Notes: generated by a model not told the origin, from the letters alone. 64,000 bases of DNA from an uncultured Oscillospiraceae bacterium (GCA_910585265.1 CAJUCA010000007.1:26663-90662); one strand, 5' to 3'; numbered from the stretch's first letter, positions 1-8,830 are shown. A program made the numbers and translations.

Positions 1-87
1 TATGACTACATCCGGGCCTTGAGCCAGGCCAAGCACCTGTCCATGTACCGGATTGCCGAGTTCATTTTGATGCAGAAGGAGGGGTAG
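1..87 (+). CDS. eutV: EutV response regulator, C-terminal end (partial)
   Basis: The window opens inside this frame; only the last 28 codons are present and the stop lies 5 nt before the next gene. The tail (AKHLSMYRIAEFIL and following residues) resembles the last helices of an ANTAR RNA-binding domain. Directly before a HisKA_2 sensor kinase and an eut operon, that is the position of EutV, the antiterminator that, when phosphorylated by EutW, binds nascent eut leader RNA and blocks terminators. The receiver domain lies outside the window, so the assignment rests on the tail and context. Confidence 0.75.
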   Translation, partial: YDYIRALSQAKHLSMYRIAEFILMQKEG

Positions 88-92
88 GCAAG

Positions 93-1505
93 GTGGGCGT
101 CATCCGGGATCTTTGCCACAAATACACCGTCCTGACGGAGGACGAGATCTCCACCATCGAAGCCCTGGCCCCGTTTTTACAGACCATCGCCGACCTGACC
201 GACGCGGATATTTTCATCGACTGCCCCTGCCGGAACGCCGACTCCATTGTGGTGGCGGAGGCCAAGCCCTCCGGCTTCCCCTCCTCCTACCAGAGCTCGG
301 TGGTGGGCCTGCTGGCCAAGGCGGAGAACGAGCCCGCCGTGGCCCGCACCTCCCGCCTGGGGGTGAGCACCAAGCAGATGAAGGCCGTCACCCAGGAGAA
401 CCGCCGCACCATCCAGTCGGTGGAGCCTATCCGCAACGGCGATCACATCATCGGCGTGCTCATACAGGAGCGGCACATCGACGAGAAGGTGTTCACCAGC
501 CAGCGGCTCCAGTCCGCCCAGCAGAGCTATGAGGCCATCTCCGGGGGCTTCGCCCGGCTCATGCCGGAAAACAACTGGCTGACGGAGTGCATCGACGAGG
601 CCCTGCTCATCGTCAACGACGCGGGCATCATCGCCTTCCGCAACTCCCTGGCCAAGGAGCTGTACCAGAAGCTGGGGTACATCGACGACGTGCTGGGCCA
701 GCCCTACGACAACGTGTTCCTGGTCAATACAGACCCCGCCTGCGAGGGCTCCCACATGGAGGTCGAGGTAGGCCGCTATGTGCTGGATGTGAAGTACATC
801 CCCCTGGGTGCCCCCAACATGGCCTTCGTGCTGGTGATCCGGGATCTCACCTGGCGGCGGGAGCAGGAAAAGGCCCTGGTGCTCAAGTCGGTGGCGGTAA
901 AGGAAATGCACCACCGGGTGAAGAACAACCTCCAGACCATCGCCAGCCTCCTGCGGCTCCAGACCCGCCGGTCCGACAGCCCGGAGACCCGCCAGGTGCT
1001 GGAGGAGAGCATGAACCGGATCATCGCCATCGCCAGCACCCACGAGCTGCTGGCCCAGAGCGGCATGGACGAGGTCCAGCTCAGCGACGTGGTGCGCAAC
1101 ATCAAAAGCAACGTGCTGCGCTCCTGCGCCGGCCCACACTTCAAGGTGGCCGTCTCCCTGGAGGGGGGCGACTTCACCGTGGACTCCGAGGTGGGCACGT
1201 CCGTGGCCCTGGTGGTGAACGAGCTGCTGCAAAACGCCATGAAGTACGCCTTCCCTCCGGACAGCGAGGGGCTGGTGCGCATCATCATGGCCCGGGGGGA
1301 CCTCTACTCCCGCATCCAGGTCATCGACAACGGCCGGGGCTTCAACGTACAGGACGCCTCCAAGCCCAAGCTGGGCCTGTCCATCGTCCAGACCCTGGTG
1401 GAGGATAAGCTGTTCGGCAATCTGGACATCGAGTCCGGCCCCCAGGGCACCCAGGTGACCTTTGATTTCAGAACCCAACTGACCAACCCCGACGACGTGG
1501 CGTAA
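93..1505 (+). CDS. eutW: EutW ethanolamine-sensing histidine kinase
   Basis: This 470-residue protein starts at a GTG just after the eutV stop, behind the AAGGAGG of the eutV end, so the two are probably translationally coupled. Order of parts: an N-terminal sensor region (about 1-150), a PAS-like segment (about 160-255), a HisKA_2 dimerisation/phosphoacceptor helix with EMHHRVKNNLQ near residue 273, and an HATPase_c domain with N-box NELLQNAMKYAF near 376 and G-box DNGRGF near 412. No membrane segment is visible, so it should sense ethanolamine in the cytosol. In Firmicutes, EutW phosphorylates EutV to release eut transcription from attenuation. Confidence 0.93.
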   Translation: MGVIRDLCHKYTVLTEDEISTIEALAPFLQTIADLTDADIFIDCPCRNADSIVVAEAKPSGFPSSYQSSVVGLLAKAENEPAVARTSRLGVSTKQMKAVTQENRRTIQSVEPIRNGDHIIGVLIQERHIDEKVFTSQRLQSAQQSYEAISGGFARLMPENNWLTECIDEALLIVNDAGIIAFRNSLAKELYQKLGYIDDVLGQPYDNVFLVNTDPACEGSHMEVEVGRYVLDVKYIPLGAPNMAFVLVIRDLTWRREQEKALVLKSVAVKEMHHRVKNNLQTIASLLRLQTRRSDSPETRQVLEESMNRIIAIASTHELLAQSGMDEVQLSDVVRNIKSNVLRSCAGPHFKVAVSLEGGDFTVDSEVGTSVALVVNELLQNAMKYAFPPDSEGLVRIIMARGDLYSRIQVIDNGRGFNVQDASKPKLGLSIVQTLVEDKLFGNLDIESGPQGTQVTFDFRTQLTNPDDVA

Positions 1506-1578
1506 CGCCGCCGGACCTCGCTTGGAGCGGCGCAGCCCAGGCACGGGGGGCGGCCCCCTTGCCTTGGGCTGCTTTTTT
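1506..1578 (+). terminator. Attenuator-like double hairpin between eutW and eutA
   Basis: A first stem (CGCCGC 1506-1511 with GCGGCG 1527-1532) abuts an intrinsic terminator: GCAGCCCA 1532-1539 pairs with TTGGGCTGC 1564-1572 and is followed by six T (1573-1578). A terminator inside an operon before eutA is where EutV-responsive antitermination occurs in Enterococcus. I could not find the reported hexaloops with A1 and G4 convincingly, so EutV control is an inference; the terminator itself is plain. Confidence 0.75.
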
Positions 1579-1620
1579 CAAGCACGCGGACTACATTACC
1601 AAAAAAAGCGGGTGGTTATT

Positions 1621-3051
1621 TTGCATGAAGTCATCCTCAGCGCGGGCATCGACATCGGAACGTCCACCACACAGCTGATCTTCAGCCGCCTGACCCTGGA
1701 AAACCGGGCCGTCAGCTATATGGCCCCCCAGATCGATATTGTGGACAAAGAGGTCGTCTACCGCAGCCCCATCTACTTCACCCCCCTGAAATCCCCCACG
1801 GAGATCGACGCGGAGGCGGTGAAGGATATCGTGCGCCGGGAGTACGCCGCCGGCGGCATGAGCCCCAAGGATATCCAGACCGGCGCGGTGATCATCACCG
1901 GCGAGACCGCCCGGAAGCAGAACGCCAACGAGGTGCTGGCCGCCCTGTCCGACATGGCGGGGGACTTCGTGGTAGCCACCGCCGGCCCCGACCTGGAGTC
2001 CGTCCTCTCCGCCCGGGGGGCCGGGGCGGACGCCCTGTCCAAGCAACGCCGCGTTGCGGTGGCCAACCTGGACGTGGGCGGCGGCACCAGCAACATCGCC
2101 CTGTATGAAACCGGCTCCCTCCGGAGCACCTGCTGCCTGGACATCGGCGGGCGGCTCATCAAGGTGTCCGATGGGAGGATTACTTACGTTTATCCCAAGA
2201 TCCAGGCCCTGGCCAACCGCCACGGCATCCAGATCTCCGCCGGAAACCGGGCCGACCCGGAGGTGCTCTACCAGGTCTGCCGCCTGATGGCCAACCAGCT
2301 GGCCCAGGCCCTCCACCTGATCCCGGCGGACGGGGAGCACAAGGGCCTGTATACCAACGCCGGGAAGCTGCTGTCCGCCCAGCCTCCGGTGAAGGCGGTC
2401 ACCTTCTCCGGCGGCGTGGCCGACTGCGTGTACCAGGAGGTACGGGGCGACGTGTTCCAGTACGGGGACATCGGCGTCCTGCTTGGCCGGGCCATCCGGG
2501 AGGATCCGGACCTGTCCAGGGTGGAGCGGTGCCCCGCCCTGGAGACCATCCGGGCCACGGTGGTGGGGGCGGGCACCCACGCCACCGACGTGAGCGGCAG
2601 CACCATCCGCTATGATTCCAAGCTGCTGCCGGTGAAAAACGTGCCCATTCTGAAAGTCTCCGCAGAGGACGAGGCGTCGCTGGAGACGCTGAAGGCCTCT
2701 ATCGCATATCAACTGCCGCTGCATATGCCGGAGGGCAAGATCGAGCAGATCGCCATCGCCTTCGCCGGGGAAAAACGCACCAGCTTTGCGGAAGTCCAGG
2801 CGTTGGCGGCGGCAATCATCGAATCCGCAAAGGAGGTGATAGACAGCAGGTTCCCGCTCATCGTGGTGGTGGAAAACGATGTGGGCAAGGTGCTGGGCAA
2901 CGCGCTGAATGTGATGCTCAGGCACGAAAAGCCCGTGATCTGCATCGACGGCGTCCACACCGCCAACGGCGACTATATCGACATCGGGGAGCCGGTGGCC
3001 GGTGGGCAGGTTCTGCCTGTGGTGATCAAAACACTGGTATTTAATTCTTGA
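1621..3051 (+). CDS. eutA: Ethanolamine ammonia-lyase reactivating factor EutA
   Basis: EutA reactivates ethanolamine ammonia-lyase by exchanging damaged cobalamin in an ATP-dependent way. The protein opens with an ASKHA/Hsp70-like phosphate-1 loop (AGIDIGTSTTQLIF) and carries a second glycine-rich motif (NLDVGGGTSNIALYE) in the middle, both expected for EutA. The frame is open further upstream, through the terminator, so I chose the TTG at 1621, which gives 476 residues, the usual family length; a weak GGGTGG precedes it. It is the first gene after the attenuator and leads into eutBC. Confidence 0.9.
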   Translation: MHEVILSAGIDIGTSTTQLIFSRLTLENRAVSYMAPQIDIVDKEVVYRSPIYFTPLKSPTEIDAEAVKDIVRREYAAGGMSPKDIQTGAVIITGETARKQNANEVLAALSDMAGDFVVATAGPDLESVLSARGAGADALSKQRRVAVANLDVGGGTSNIALYETGSLRSTCCLDIGGRLIKVSDGRITYVYPKIQALANRHGIQISAGNRADPEVLYQVCRLMANQLAQALHLIPADGEHKGLYTNAGKLLSAQPPVKAVTFSGGVADCVYQEVRGDVFQYGDIGVLLGRAIREDPDLSRVERCPALETIRATVVGAGTHATDVSGSTIRYDSKLLPVKNVPILKVSAEDEASLETLKASIAYQLPLHMPEGKIEQIAIAFAGEKRTSFAEVQALAAAIIESAKEVIDSRFPLIVVVENDVGKVLGNALNVMLRHEKPVICIDGVHTANGDYIDIGEPVAGGQVLPVVIKTLVFNS

Positions 3052-3077
3052 CGAACAATTATGAGGGGTGAAAAAAA

Positions 3078-4448
3078 GTGATTCTCAAAACCAGGCTGTT
3101 CGGCCATGTCTACGAGTTCAAATCCATCCGTGAGGTCATGGCCAAGGCAAACGAGGAAAAATCCGGCGACAAGCTGGCAGGCATCGCCGCCGAGACCGCG
3201 GAGGAGCGGGTCGCTGCTAAGGTGGTTCTGTCCAACCTTACGCTCAATGATCTGCGCAACTGCCCCGCCGTTCCCTACGAGGAGGACGAGGTAACCCGCA
3301 TTATCCAGGACGACCTGAACGAGACCATTTTCAACAGCTTTAAGAATATGACCGTGGCCGAGTTCCGCGAGTGGCTGCTCAGCGAAAAGACCACCGGCGA
3401 GATGATCAAGCGCGCCTCCCGGGGCCTGACCTCCGAGTGCATCGCCGGCGTGTGCAAGCTGATGAGCAATCTGGATCTGGTGTACGCCGCCAAGAAGATC
3501 CGCGTCAGCGCGCACTGCAACACCACCATCGGCCTGCCCGGCACCTTCTCCGCCCGTCTCCAGCCCAACCATACCACCGACGACCCCAAGGGCGTTGTCG
3601 CCTCCGTGATGGAGGGCCTGTCCCTGGGCTGCGGCGATGCCGTCATCGGCATCAACCCCGTGGACGACTCCGTGGAGAGCGTGGCCCGCCTGCTGAAGAT
3701 GCTGGACGAGTTCAAGAACAAGTGGGAGGTTCCCACCCAGATCTGCGTGCTGGCCCACGTGACCACCCAGACCGAGGCCGCCAACAAGTTCGGCGCGCCG
3801 CTGGACCTGATGTTCCAGTCCATCGCCGGCTCCCAGAAGGGCAACGAGGCCTTCGGCCTGACCACCCAGATGCTGGAGGAGGGCCGCCAGACCATGCTGA
3901 CCCGGGGCACCTGCACCGGACCCAACGTGATGTACTTCGAGACCGGGCAAGGCTCCGAGCTGTCCTCCGAGGCCCACAACGGCTGGGACCAAGTGACCAT
4001 GGAGGCCCGCTGCTACGGCTTCGGCCGCCACTTCAACCCCTTCCTGGTGAATACCGTGGTGGGCTTCATCGGCCCCGAGTACCTGTATGATTCCAAGCAG
4101 GTCACCCGCGCCGGCCTGGAGGACCACTTCATGGGCAAGCTCAGCGGCATCCCCATGGGCTGCGACGCCTGCTACACCAACCACATGAAGGCCGACCAGA
4201 ACGACATCGAGAACCTGGCCACCCTGCTGGTGGCCGCGGGTTGTAACTACGTCATGGGCGTGCCCCAGGGCGACGACTGTATGCTGATGTATCAGTGCAC
4301 CGGCTTCCATGAGGCTGCCGCGCTGCGCGAGATCTTCGGCCTGCGTCCCATCAAGGAGTTCGACCAGTGGCTGGAGAAGATGGGCTTCTCCGAGAACGGC
4401 AAGCTGACCGGCCGCGCCGGCGACGCTTCCGTGTTCATGACGAAGTAA
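3078..4448 (+). CDS. eutB: Ethanolamine ammonia-lyase large subunit EutB
   Basis: EutB is the catalytic TIM-barrel subunit of the adenosylcobalamin-dependent lyase that splits ethanolamine into acetaldehyde and ammonia inside the microcompartment. The 456-residue length and the N-terminus (MILKTRLFGHVYEFKSIREV) match the family, as do internal segments such as FQSIAGSQKGNEAFG and CDACYTNHMKADQND. The start is a GTG behind GAGGGGTG, 26 nt after eutA. The EutC gene follows after 15 nt. The enzyme depends on EutA for reactivation and EutT for the cofactor, both encoded in this locus. Confidence 0.97.
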   Translation: MILKTRLFGHVYEFKSIREVMAKANEEKSGDKLAGIAAETAEERVAAKVVLSNLTLNDLRNCPAVPYEEDEVTRIIQDDLNETIFNSFKNMTVAEFREWLLSEKTTGEMIKRASRGLTSECIAGVCKLMSNLDLVYAAKKIRVSAHCNTTIGLPGTFSARLQPNHTTDDPKGVVASVMEGLSLGCGDAVIGINPVDDSVESVARLLKMLDEFKNKWEVPTQICVLAHVTTQTEAANKFGAPLDLMFQSIAGSQKGNEAFGLTTQMLEEGRQTMLTRGTCTGPNVMYFETGQGSELSSEAHNGWDQVTMEARCYGFGRHFNPFLVNTVVGFIGPEYLYDSKQVTRAGLEDHFMGKLSGIPMGCDACYTNHMKADQNDIENLATLLVAAGCNYVMGVPQGDDCMLMYQCTGFHEAAALREIFGLRPIKEFDQWLEKMGFSENGKLTGRAGDASVFMTK

Positions 4449-4463
4449 AGGAGGCTGGAATCA

Positions 4464-5351
4464 ATGAACGAGAAAGATCTGAGAGCCATTATTGAGCAGG
4501 TACTCTCCGAGCTGGGCACCTCCGCGGCCAACACCCCGGCGGCGGCCCAGGCCGTGGCGCAGGCCGTCCAGTCCTCCAACGTGGAGAGCGGCGAGCTGCC
4601 CGACGTGACCGCCATCGACATCCGCACCCAGTACCTGGTGAAGAACCCCGAGCACGGCGAGGAGTACGCCGAGCTGAAGTATAACGCCCCCTGCCGCCTG
4701 GGCATCGGCCGGGCCGGGGCCCGTTACCTGACCCTGCCCCAGCTGGAGTTCCGCGCCGCCCACTCCGCCGCCCAGGACGCCGTGTTTAACGACGTGGACA
4801 CCGAGTTCGTGGAGAAGATGGGCCTGTGGACCGTCCAGACCCAGTGCGAGAACAAGGACGTGTACCTCACCCGCCCCGACCTGGGCCGCAAGCTCAGCCC
4901 CGAGGCCGTGGAGACCATCAAGGCCAAGGCCAAGAAGAACCCCACCGTCCAGATTTACGTGTCCGACGGCCTGTCCTCCGCGTCCGTGGCCGCCAACATC
5001 GGCGACCTGCTCCCCGCCATCCTTCAGGGCCTGGAGAGCTACCGCATCGACGTGGGCACCCCCTTCTTCGTGAAGTACGGCCGCGTGGGCGTGATGGACG
5101 AGATCTCCGAGCTGACCGGGGCCGACGTGACGTGCACCCTCATCGGTGAGCGTCCGGGCCTGATCACCGCCGAGTCCATGTCCGCCTACATCGTCTACAA
5201 GGCCACCGTGGGTATGCCCGAGGCCCGCCGCACCGTGGTGTCCAACATCCACCGCTCCGGCACCATCCCCGCCGAGGCCGGCGCGCACATCGCCGAGATC
5301 ATCAAGATCATGCTGGAGAAGAAGGCCAGCGGCACGGATCTGAAACTGTAA
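4464..5351 (+). CDS. eutC: Ethanolamine ammonia-lyase small subunit EutC
   Basis: EutC forms the cobalamin-binding small subunit of ethanolamine ammonia-lyase with EutB. The 295-residue protein has the typical C-terminal core (VSDGLSSASVAANIGDLLP, then LIGERPGLITAESMSAYIVY). The first 20 residues form an amphipathic helix (MNEKDLRAIIEQVLSEL), followed by an Ala-rich linker to about residue 45; EutC N-terminal helices are known to target the enzyme into the shell. The start has a good GGAGG site. It is followed by eutL after 19 nt. Confidence 0.97.
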   Translation: MNEKDLRAIIEQVLSELGTSAANTPAAAQAVAQAVQSSNVESGELPDVTAIDIRTQYLVKNPEHGEEYAELKYNAPCRLGIGRAGARYLTLPQLEFRAAHSAAQDAVFNDVDTEFVEKMGLWTVQTQCENKDVYLTRPDLGRKLSPEAVETIKAKAKKNPTVQIYVSDGLSSASVAANIGDLLPAILQGLESYRIDVGTPFFVKYGRVGVMDEISELTGADVTCTLIGERPGLITAESMSAYIVYKATVGMPEARRTVVSNIHRSGTIPAEAGAHIAEIIKIMLEKKASGTDLKL

Positions 5352-5370
5352 CAGAGGGAGGAAAACAACC

Positions 5371-6021
5371 ATGAAAAGAGATCCCATTCCCGCCAAGGTA
5401 TTGGCAACCCGCCTGATCCCCAATGTTTCCCCCGACATGGCCAAGGAGCTGGGGCTCACCCCCGATCAGAAGTCCCTGGCCCTCATCACCGCCGACTGCG
5501 ACGACGTGACCTACACCGCCCTGGACGAGGCCACCAAGAAGGCCGACTGCAAGGTGGTCTACGCCAAGAGCTTCTACGCCGGCGCGGCCAACGCCAACAC
5601 CGCCCTGGCGGGCGAGATCATCGGCATCCTGGCCGCTCCCAACCCCGCCGAGGCCAAGGCCGGACTGGACGCCGCTGTGGACATGATTGAGAACGTGTGC
5701 CACTTCGTGTCCGCCAACGACACCGACGACGTGTGCTACTACGCCCACTGCATCTCCCGCACCGGCTCCTACCTGTCCGCCGGCTGCGGCATCGCCGAGG
5801 GCGAGGCCATCGCCTACCTCATCGCCCCCCCGCTGGAGGCCATGTACGGCGTGGATGCCGCGCTGAAGGCCGCCGACGTGCGTATGTGCGTGCTGTACGC
5901 GCCCCCCTCCGAGACCAACTTCGGCGGTGCCCTGCTCACCGGCAGCCAGTCCGCCTGCAAGTCCGCCTGCGACGCGTTTGCCGCCGCCGTGGAGTCTGTT
6001 GCCGACCGTCCCGTGGAATAA
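5371..6021 (+). CDS. eutL: Microcompartment shell protein EutL
   Basis: EutL is a tandem-BMC trimeric shell protein with a gated pore, proposed to pass ethanolamine or larger molecules. The 216-residue length is standard and the start (MKRDPIPAKVLATRLIPNVS) is diagnostic; internal segments SAGCGIAEGEAIAYLIAPP and YAPPSETNFGGALLTGS are also EutL-like. It has a GAGGGAGG ribosome site and sits between eutC and another shell gene, as in other Firmicutes loci. Confidence 0.96.
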   Translation: MKRDPIPAKVLATRLIPNVSPDMAKELGLTPDQKSLALITADCDDVTYTALDEATKKADCKVVYAKSFYAGAANANTALAGEIIGILAAPNPAEAKAGLDAAVDMIENVCHFVSANDTDDVCYYAHCISRTGSYLSAGCGIAEGEAIAYLIAPPLEAMYGVDAALKAADVRMCVLYAPPSETNFGGALLTGSQSACKSACDAFAAAVESVADRPVE

Positions 6022-6051
6022 GTCCCGGTCCGCGTTTGAACGGAGGTACTT

Positions 6052-6678
6052 ATGAAAGCATTGGGAATGATCGAAACCAGGGGCCTGGTGGCCGCCATCG
6101 AGGCGGCCGACGCCATGGTGAAGGCCGCCAATGTATCCCTCCAATGTAAGGAGCACGTGGGCGGCGGGCTGGTCACCGTCATGGTGCGGGGCGACGTAGG
6201 GGCGGTCAAGGCCGCCACCGACGCGGGTGCCGCCGCCGCCGAACGGGTCGGCGAGCTGATTTCCGTCCACGTCATTCCCAGGCCCCACGGCGAGGTAGAG
6301 GAGATCCTGGGCGAGCTGCCCCCGCCGGACGCCGCGCCCCAGCCGGAGCCCCACGGCGAGGAGCCCCAGCCAGAGCCGGAACCCGAACCCGAACCGGAGC
6401 AGCCTCCCCAGCCCATCGCCCCGCCGGAGCCGCCTGCCGCGGTGGTGCCGCCTGAGCCGGAGCCCCAGCCGGAATCCCAGTCCGGGCCCCAGCAGGCCGC
6501 CCCTGACGGCGGCATCCCCACCGACGAGGAGCTGGAGGCCATGCCCGTGGTGCAGCTGCGGGTGCTGGCCCGCTCTCTCAACGTGGAGGGCATGAGCCGC
6601 CGGGAGATCCGGGACGCCAAGAAGGAGCCTCTGCTGGCCGAGATCCGGGCGTGTCTCGCCCGCCGGGGCCAGCGGTGA
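6052..6678 (+). CDS. BMC shell protein with Pro/Glu linker and Rho_N-like tail
   Basis: Residues 1-85 are a standard hexameric BMC domain, nearly the same sequence as the two EutM copies downstream. Residues 88-150 are a low-complexity Pro/Glu/Gln linker with PEPEPEPEPE runs. Residues 159-205 (ELEAMPVVQLRVLARSLNV onwards) resemble the Rho N-terminal/SAP-like helical module that binds nucleic acid or proteins. E. coli EutK also joins a BMC domain to a helix-turn-helix-like tail, so this may play an EutK-like role, but the tail is of another type. It may mediate shell-cargo or shell-nucleic-acid contacts; the function is not known. Confidence 0.85.
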   Translation: MKALGMIETRGLVAAIEAADAMVKAANVSLQCKEHVGGGLVTVMVRGDVGAVKAATDAGAAAAERVGELISVHVIPRPHGEVEEILGELPPPDAAPQPEPHGEEPQPEPEPEPEPEQPPQPIAPPEPPAAVVPPEPEPQPESQSGPQQAAPDGGIPTDEELEAMPVVQLRVLARSLNVEGMSRREIRDAKKEPLLAEIRACLARRGQR

Positions 6679-6707
6679 CCGGGCTGACAATAGGAGTGAT
6701 GTGACAA

Positions 6708-8189
6708 ATGCAGTTAATTGATAAGGACTTACTGTCCATGCAGGAGGTCCGCGAGCTGGTGGAGGCCGCCAAGGCCGCCCAGCGGGAGCTGGCCCAGATG
6801 AGCCAGACCCAGGTGGACCGCATCGTCCGGGCCATTGCCGACGCCGGCGTGCGCAACGCCCGCCGCCTGGCCCAGATGGCCAACGAGGACACCGGGTTCG
6901 GCATCGTAGATGACAAGGTCATCAAAAACGTCTTTGCCAGCCGCGGCGTGTACGAGCATATCAAGGACATGAAAACCATCGGCGAGATCAGCTGCGATCC
7001 CGCCCGGGGCGTCCACACCATCGCCGTGCCCGTGGGGGTGATCGCGGGCCTGATCCCGTCCACCAACCCCACGTCCACCGCGCTGTATAAGGCGGAGATC
7101 GCCATTAAGGCGGGCAACGCCATCGTGTTCTCCCCCCACCCCACCGCCCTGCGCTGCATCCTGGAGACCGTGAAGGTCATCCGGCAGGCGGTATCCGAGG
7201 CGGGCGGGAACGAGGATCTGGTCTCCTGCATCACCATCCCCACCATGGAGGCCACCGACAACCTGATGCGCCACCGGGACGTGGCCATGATCCTGGCCAC
7301 CGGCGGCTCCGCCATGGTCCGCGCGGCCTATTCCTCCGGCACCCCCGCCATCGGCGTGGGCCCGGGCAACGGCCCCGCCTACCTGGAAAAGAGCTGCGAC
7401 CTGCCCCTGGCCGTCAAGCGCATCCTGGACTCCAAGACCTTCGACAACGGCACCATCTGCGCCTCCGAGCAGTCCATCATCTGCGACGAGGACATGGTGG
7501 TGGCGGTGCAGGCCGAGATGGAAAAGCAGGGCGCGTACTTCCTGGACGAGGCGGAGCGGGAGCAGCTGGGCCGGTTCATTCTCCGGGCCAACGGCACCAT
7601 GAACCCCGAGATCGTGGGCCGCAGCGTGGCCACCATCGCCAAGCTGGCCGGCCTGACCAAGGTGCCCGCCGCCGCCCGTGTCCTGGTGGCCCGGGAGACC
7701 GGCGTGGGCCGGGGCCATCCCTACTCCAACGAGAAGCTGGGTCCCATCCTGGCCTTCTACGTGGGCAAGGACTACAAGGACGTGTGTGACAAGGTGTGCG
7801 AGATCCTCCACTACGAGGGGGCGGGCCATACCTTCTCCATGCACACCCAGAGCAAGGAGATCGAGGACTACTTCGCCCGCCGGGTGCCCGCCTCCCGGAT
7901 TCTGGTGAACACCCCCAGCGCGCTGGGCGGCATCGGCGGCACCACCGGCCTGATGCCCTCCCTGACCCTGGGCTGCGGCGCGGTGGGCGGCTCGGCCACG
8001 TCTGAGAACGTGGGCCCCATGCACCTGCTGAACCTGCGCTACGTGGCCCACGGCCTGAAGGAGCTGGAGGAGATCCGCGCCGGCGTGCCCTCCTGCGAGG
8101 ACGGCGTGTGCCGGGTCAACCCCGATCTCAGCAGCATCGACATCGACGGCATCGTCAACAGTATCCTGGCCAAGCTCCGGGCACTGTAA
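6708..8189 (+). CDS. eutE: CoA-acylating acetaldehyde dehydrogenase EutE
   Basis: EutE oxidises acetaldehyde to acetyl-CoA with NAD+ inside the shell. The 493-residue protein belongs to the aldehyde dehydrogenase superfamily: PVGVIAGLIPSTNPTS near residue 105 is the cofactor region, GTICASEQSI holds the catalytic Cys near residue 251, and GGIGGTTGLMPSLTLGCG is near the C-terminus. The first 18 residues (MQLIDKDLLSMQEVRELV) could form an encapsulation helix. Acetyl-CoA would pass to the PduL-type enzyme encoded downstream. No alcohol dehydrogenase (EutG) is seen in the window; it may lie upstream. Confidence 0.95.
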   Translation: MQLIDKDLLSMQEVRELVEAAKAAQRELAQMSQTQVDRIVRAIADAGVRNARRLAQMANEDTGFGIVDDKVIKNVFASRGVYEHIKDMKTIGEISCDPARGVHTIAVPVGVIAGLIPSTNPTSTALYKAEIAIKAGNAIVFSPHPTALRCILETVKVIRQAVSEAGGNEDLVSCITIPTMEATDNLMRHRDVAMILATGGSAMVRAAYSSGTPAIGVGPGNGPAYLEKSCDLPLAVKRILDSKTFDNGTICASEQSIICDEDMVVAVQAEMEKQGAYFLDEAEREQLGRFILRANGTMNPEIVGRSVATIAKLAGLTKVPAAARVLVARETGVGRGHPYSNEKLGPILAFYVGKDYKDVCDKVCEILHYEGAGHTFSMHTQSKEIEDYFARRVPASRILVNTPSALGGIGGTTGLMPSLTLGCGAVGGSATSENVGPMHLLNLRYVAHGLKELEEIRAGVPSCEDGVCRVNPDLSSIDIDGIVNSILAKLRAL

Positions 8190-8231
8190 CGGGCCGCGCG
8201 ACCCCTACTGAAATAAGGAGTGAATCATACA

Positions 8232-8519
8232 ATGGCAACTATGCAGGCACTGGGCATGATCGAGACTAAGGGTCTGGTCAGCTCCATCGAAGCGGCCGAC
8301 GCTATGGTCAAGGCCGCCAACGTCACCCTCATCGGCAAGGTCCATGTGGGCGGCGGTCTGGTCACCGTCATGGTCCGCGGCGACGTGGGCGCGGTCAAGG
8401 CCGCCACCGACGCCGGGGCCGCCGCCGCCGAGCGGGTGGGCGAGCTCATCTCCGTCCACGTGATCCCCAGGCCCCACGAGGAAGTGGAGTTCATCCTCCC
8501 CTCCCTGGACAAGGGCTAA
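8232..8519 (+). CDS. eutM: Hexameric BMC shell protein EutM, copy 1
   Basis: This 95-residue single-BMC-domain protein (MATMQALGMIETKGLV and following) forms the hexameric tiles of the shell facets. A GTG at 8220 is in frame, but AAGGAG lies directly against it; the ATG at 8232 sits 11 nt from that site and matches EutM starts, so I use it. It is the first of a near-identical pair; the copies differ by one N-terminal residue and the last few residues. The central RGDVGAVKAATDAGA is typical of BMC-H. Confidence 0.95.
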   Translation: MATMQALGMIETKGLVSSIEAADAMVKAANVTLIGKVHVGGGLVTVMVRGDVGAVKAATDAGAAAAERVGELISVHVIPRPHEEVEFILPSLDKG

Positions 8520-8545
8520 CCCAAACTATCAAGGAGTGAAATAAT

Positions 8546-8830
8546 ATGGCAGCAATGCAGGCACTGGGCATGATCGAGACTAAGGGTCTGGTCAGCTCCA
8601 TCGAAGCGGCCGACGCTATGGTCAAGGCCGCCAACGTCACCCTCATCGGCAAGGTCCATGTGGGCGGCGGTCTGGTCACCGTCATGGTCCGCGGCGACGT
8701 GGGCGCGGTCAAGGCCGCCACCGACGCCGGGGCCGCCGCCGCCGAGCGGGTGGGCGAGCTCATCTCCGTCCACGTGATCCCCAGGCCCCACGAGGAAGTG
8801 GAGTTCATCCTTCCCTCTCTGGAGAAGTGA
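8546..8830 (+). CDS. eutM: Hexameric BMC shell protein EutM, copy 2
   Basis: A 94-residue BMC-H shell protein that repeats copy 1 almost base for base from codon 4 to codon 88, including the silent positions. The upstream spacers differ except for AAGGAGTGAA. The C-terminus ends PSLEK rather than PSLDKG. The identity at silent sites means recent tandem duplication or continuing gene conversion. The role is the same as copy 1; a second copy may simply raise the dose of the most abundant shell protein. Confidence 0.95.
   Translation: MAAMQALGMIETKGLVSSIEAADAMVKAANVTLIGKVHVGGGLVTVMVRGDVGAVKAATDAGAAAAERVGELISVHVIPRPHEEVEFILPSLEK

Noticed and set aside
1506..1578. Full ANTAR two-hairpin motif with A1/G4 hexaloops
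   Set aside because: I tested the possible hexaloops by eye and none had both bases with good stems, so only the terminator is claimed.
1522..1620. Upstream extension of eutA through the terminator
   Set aside because: The extension crosses the hairpin and has no ribosome site; the TTG at 1621 gives the family length.
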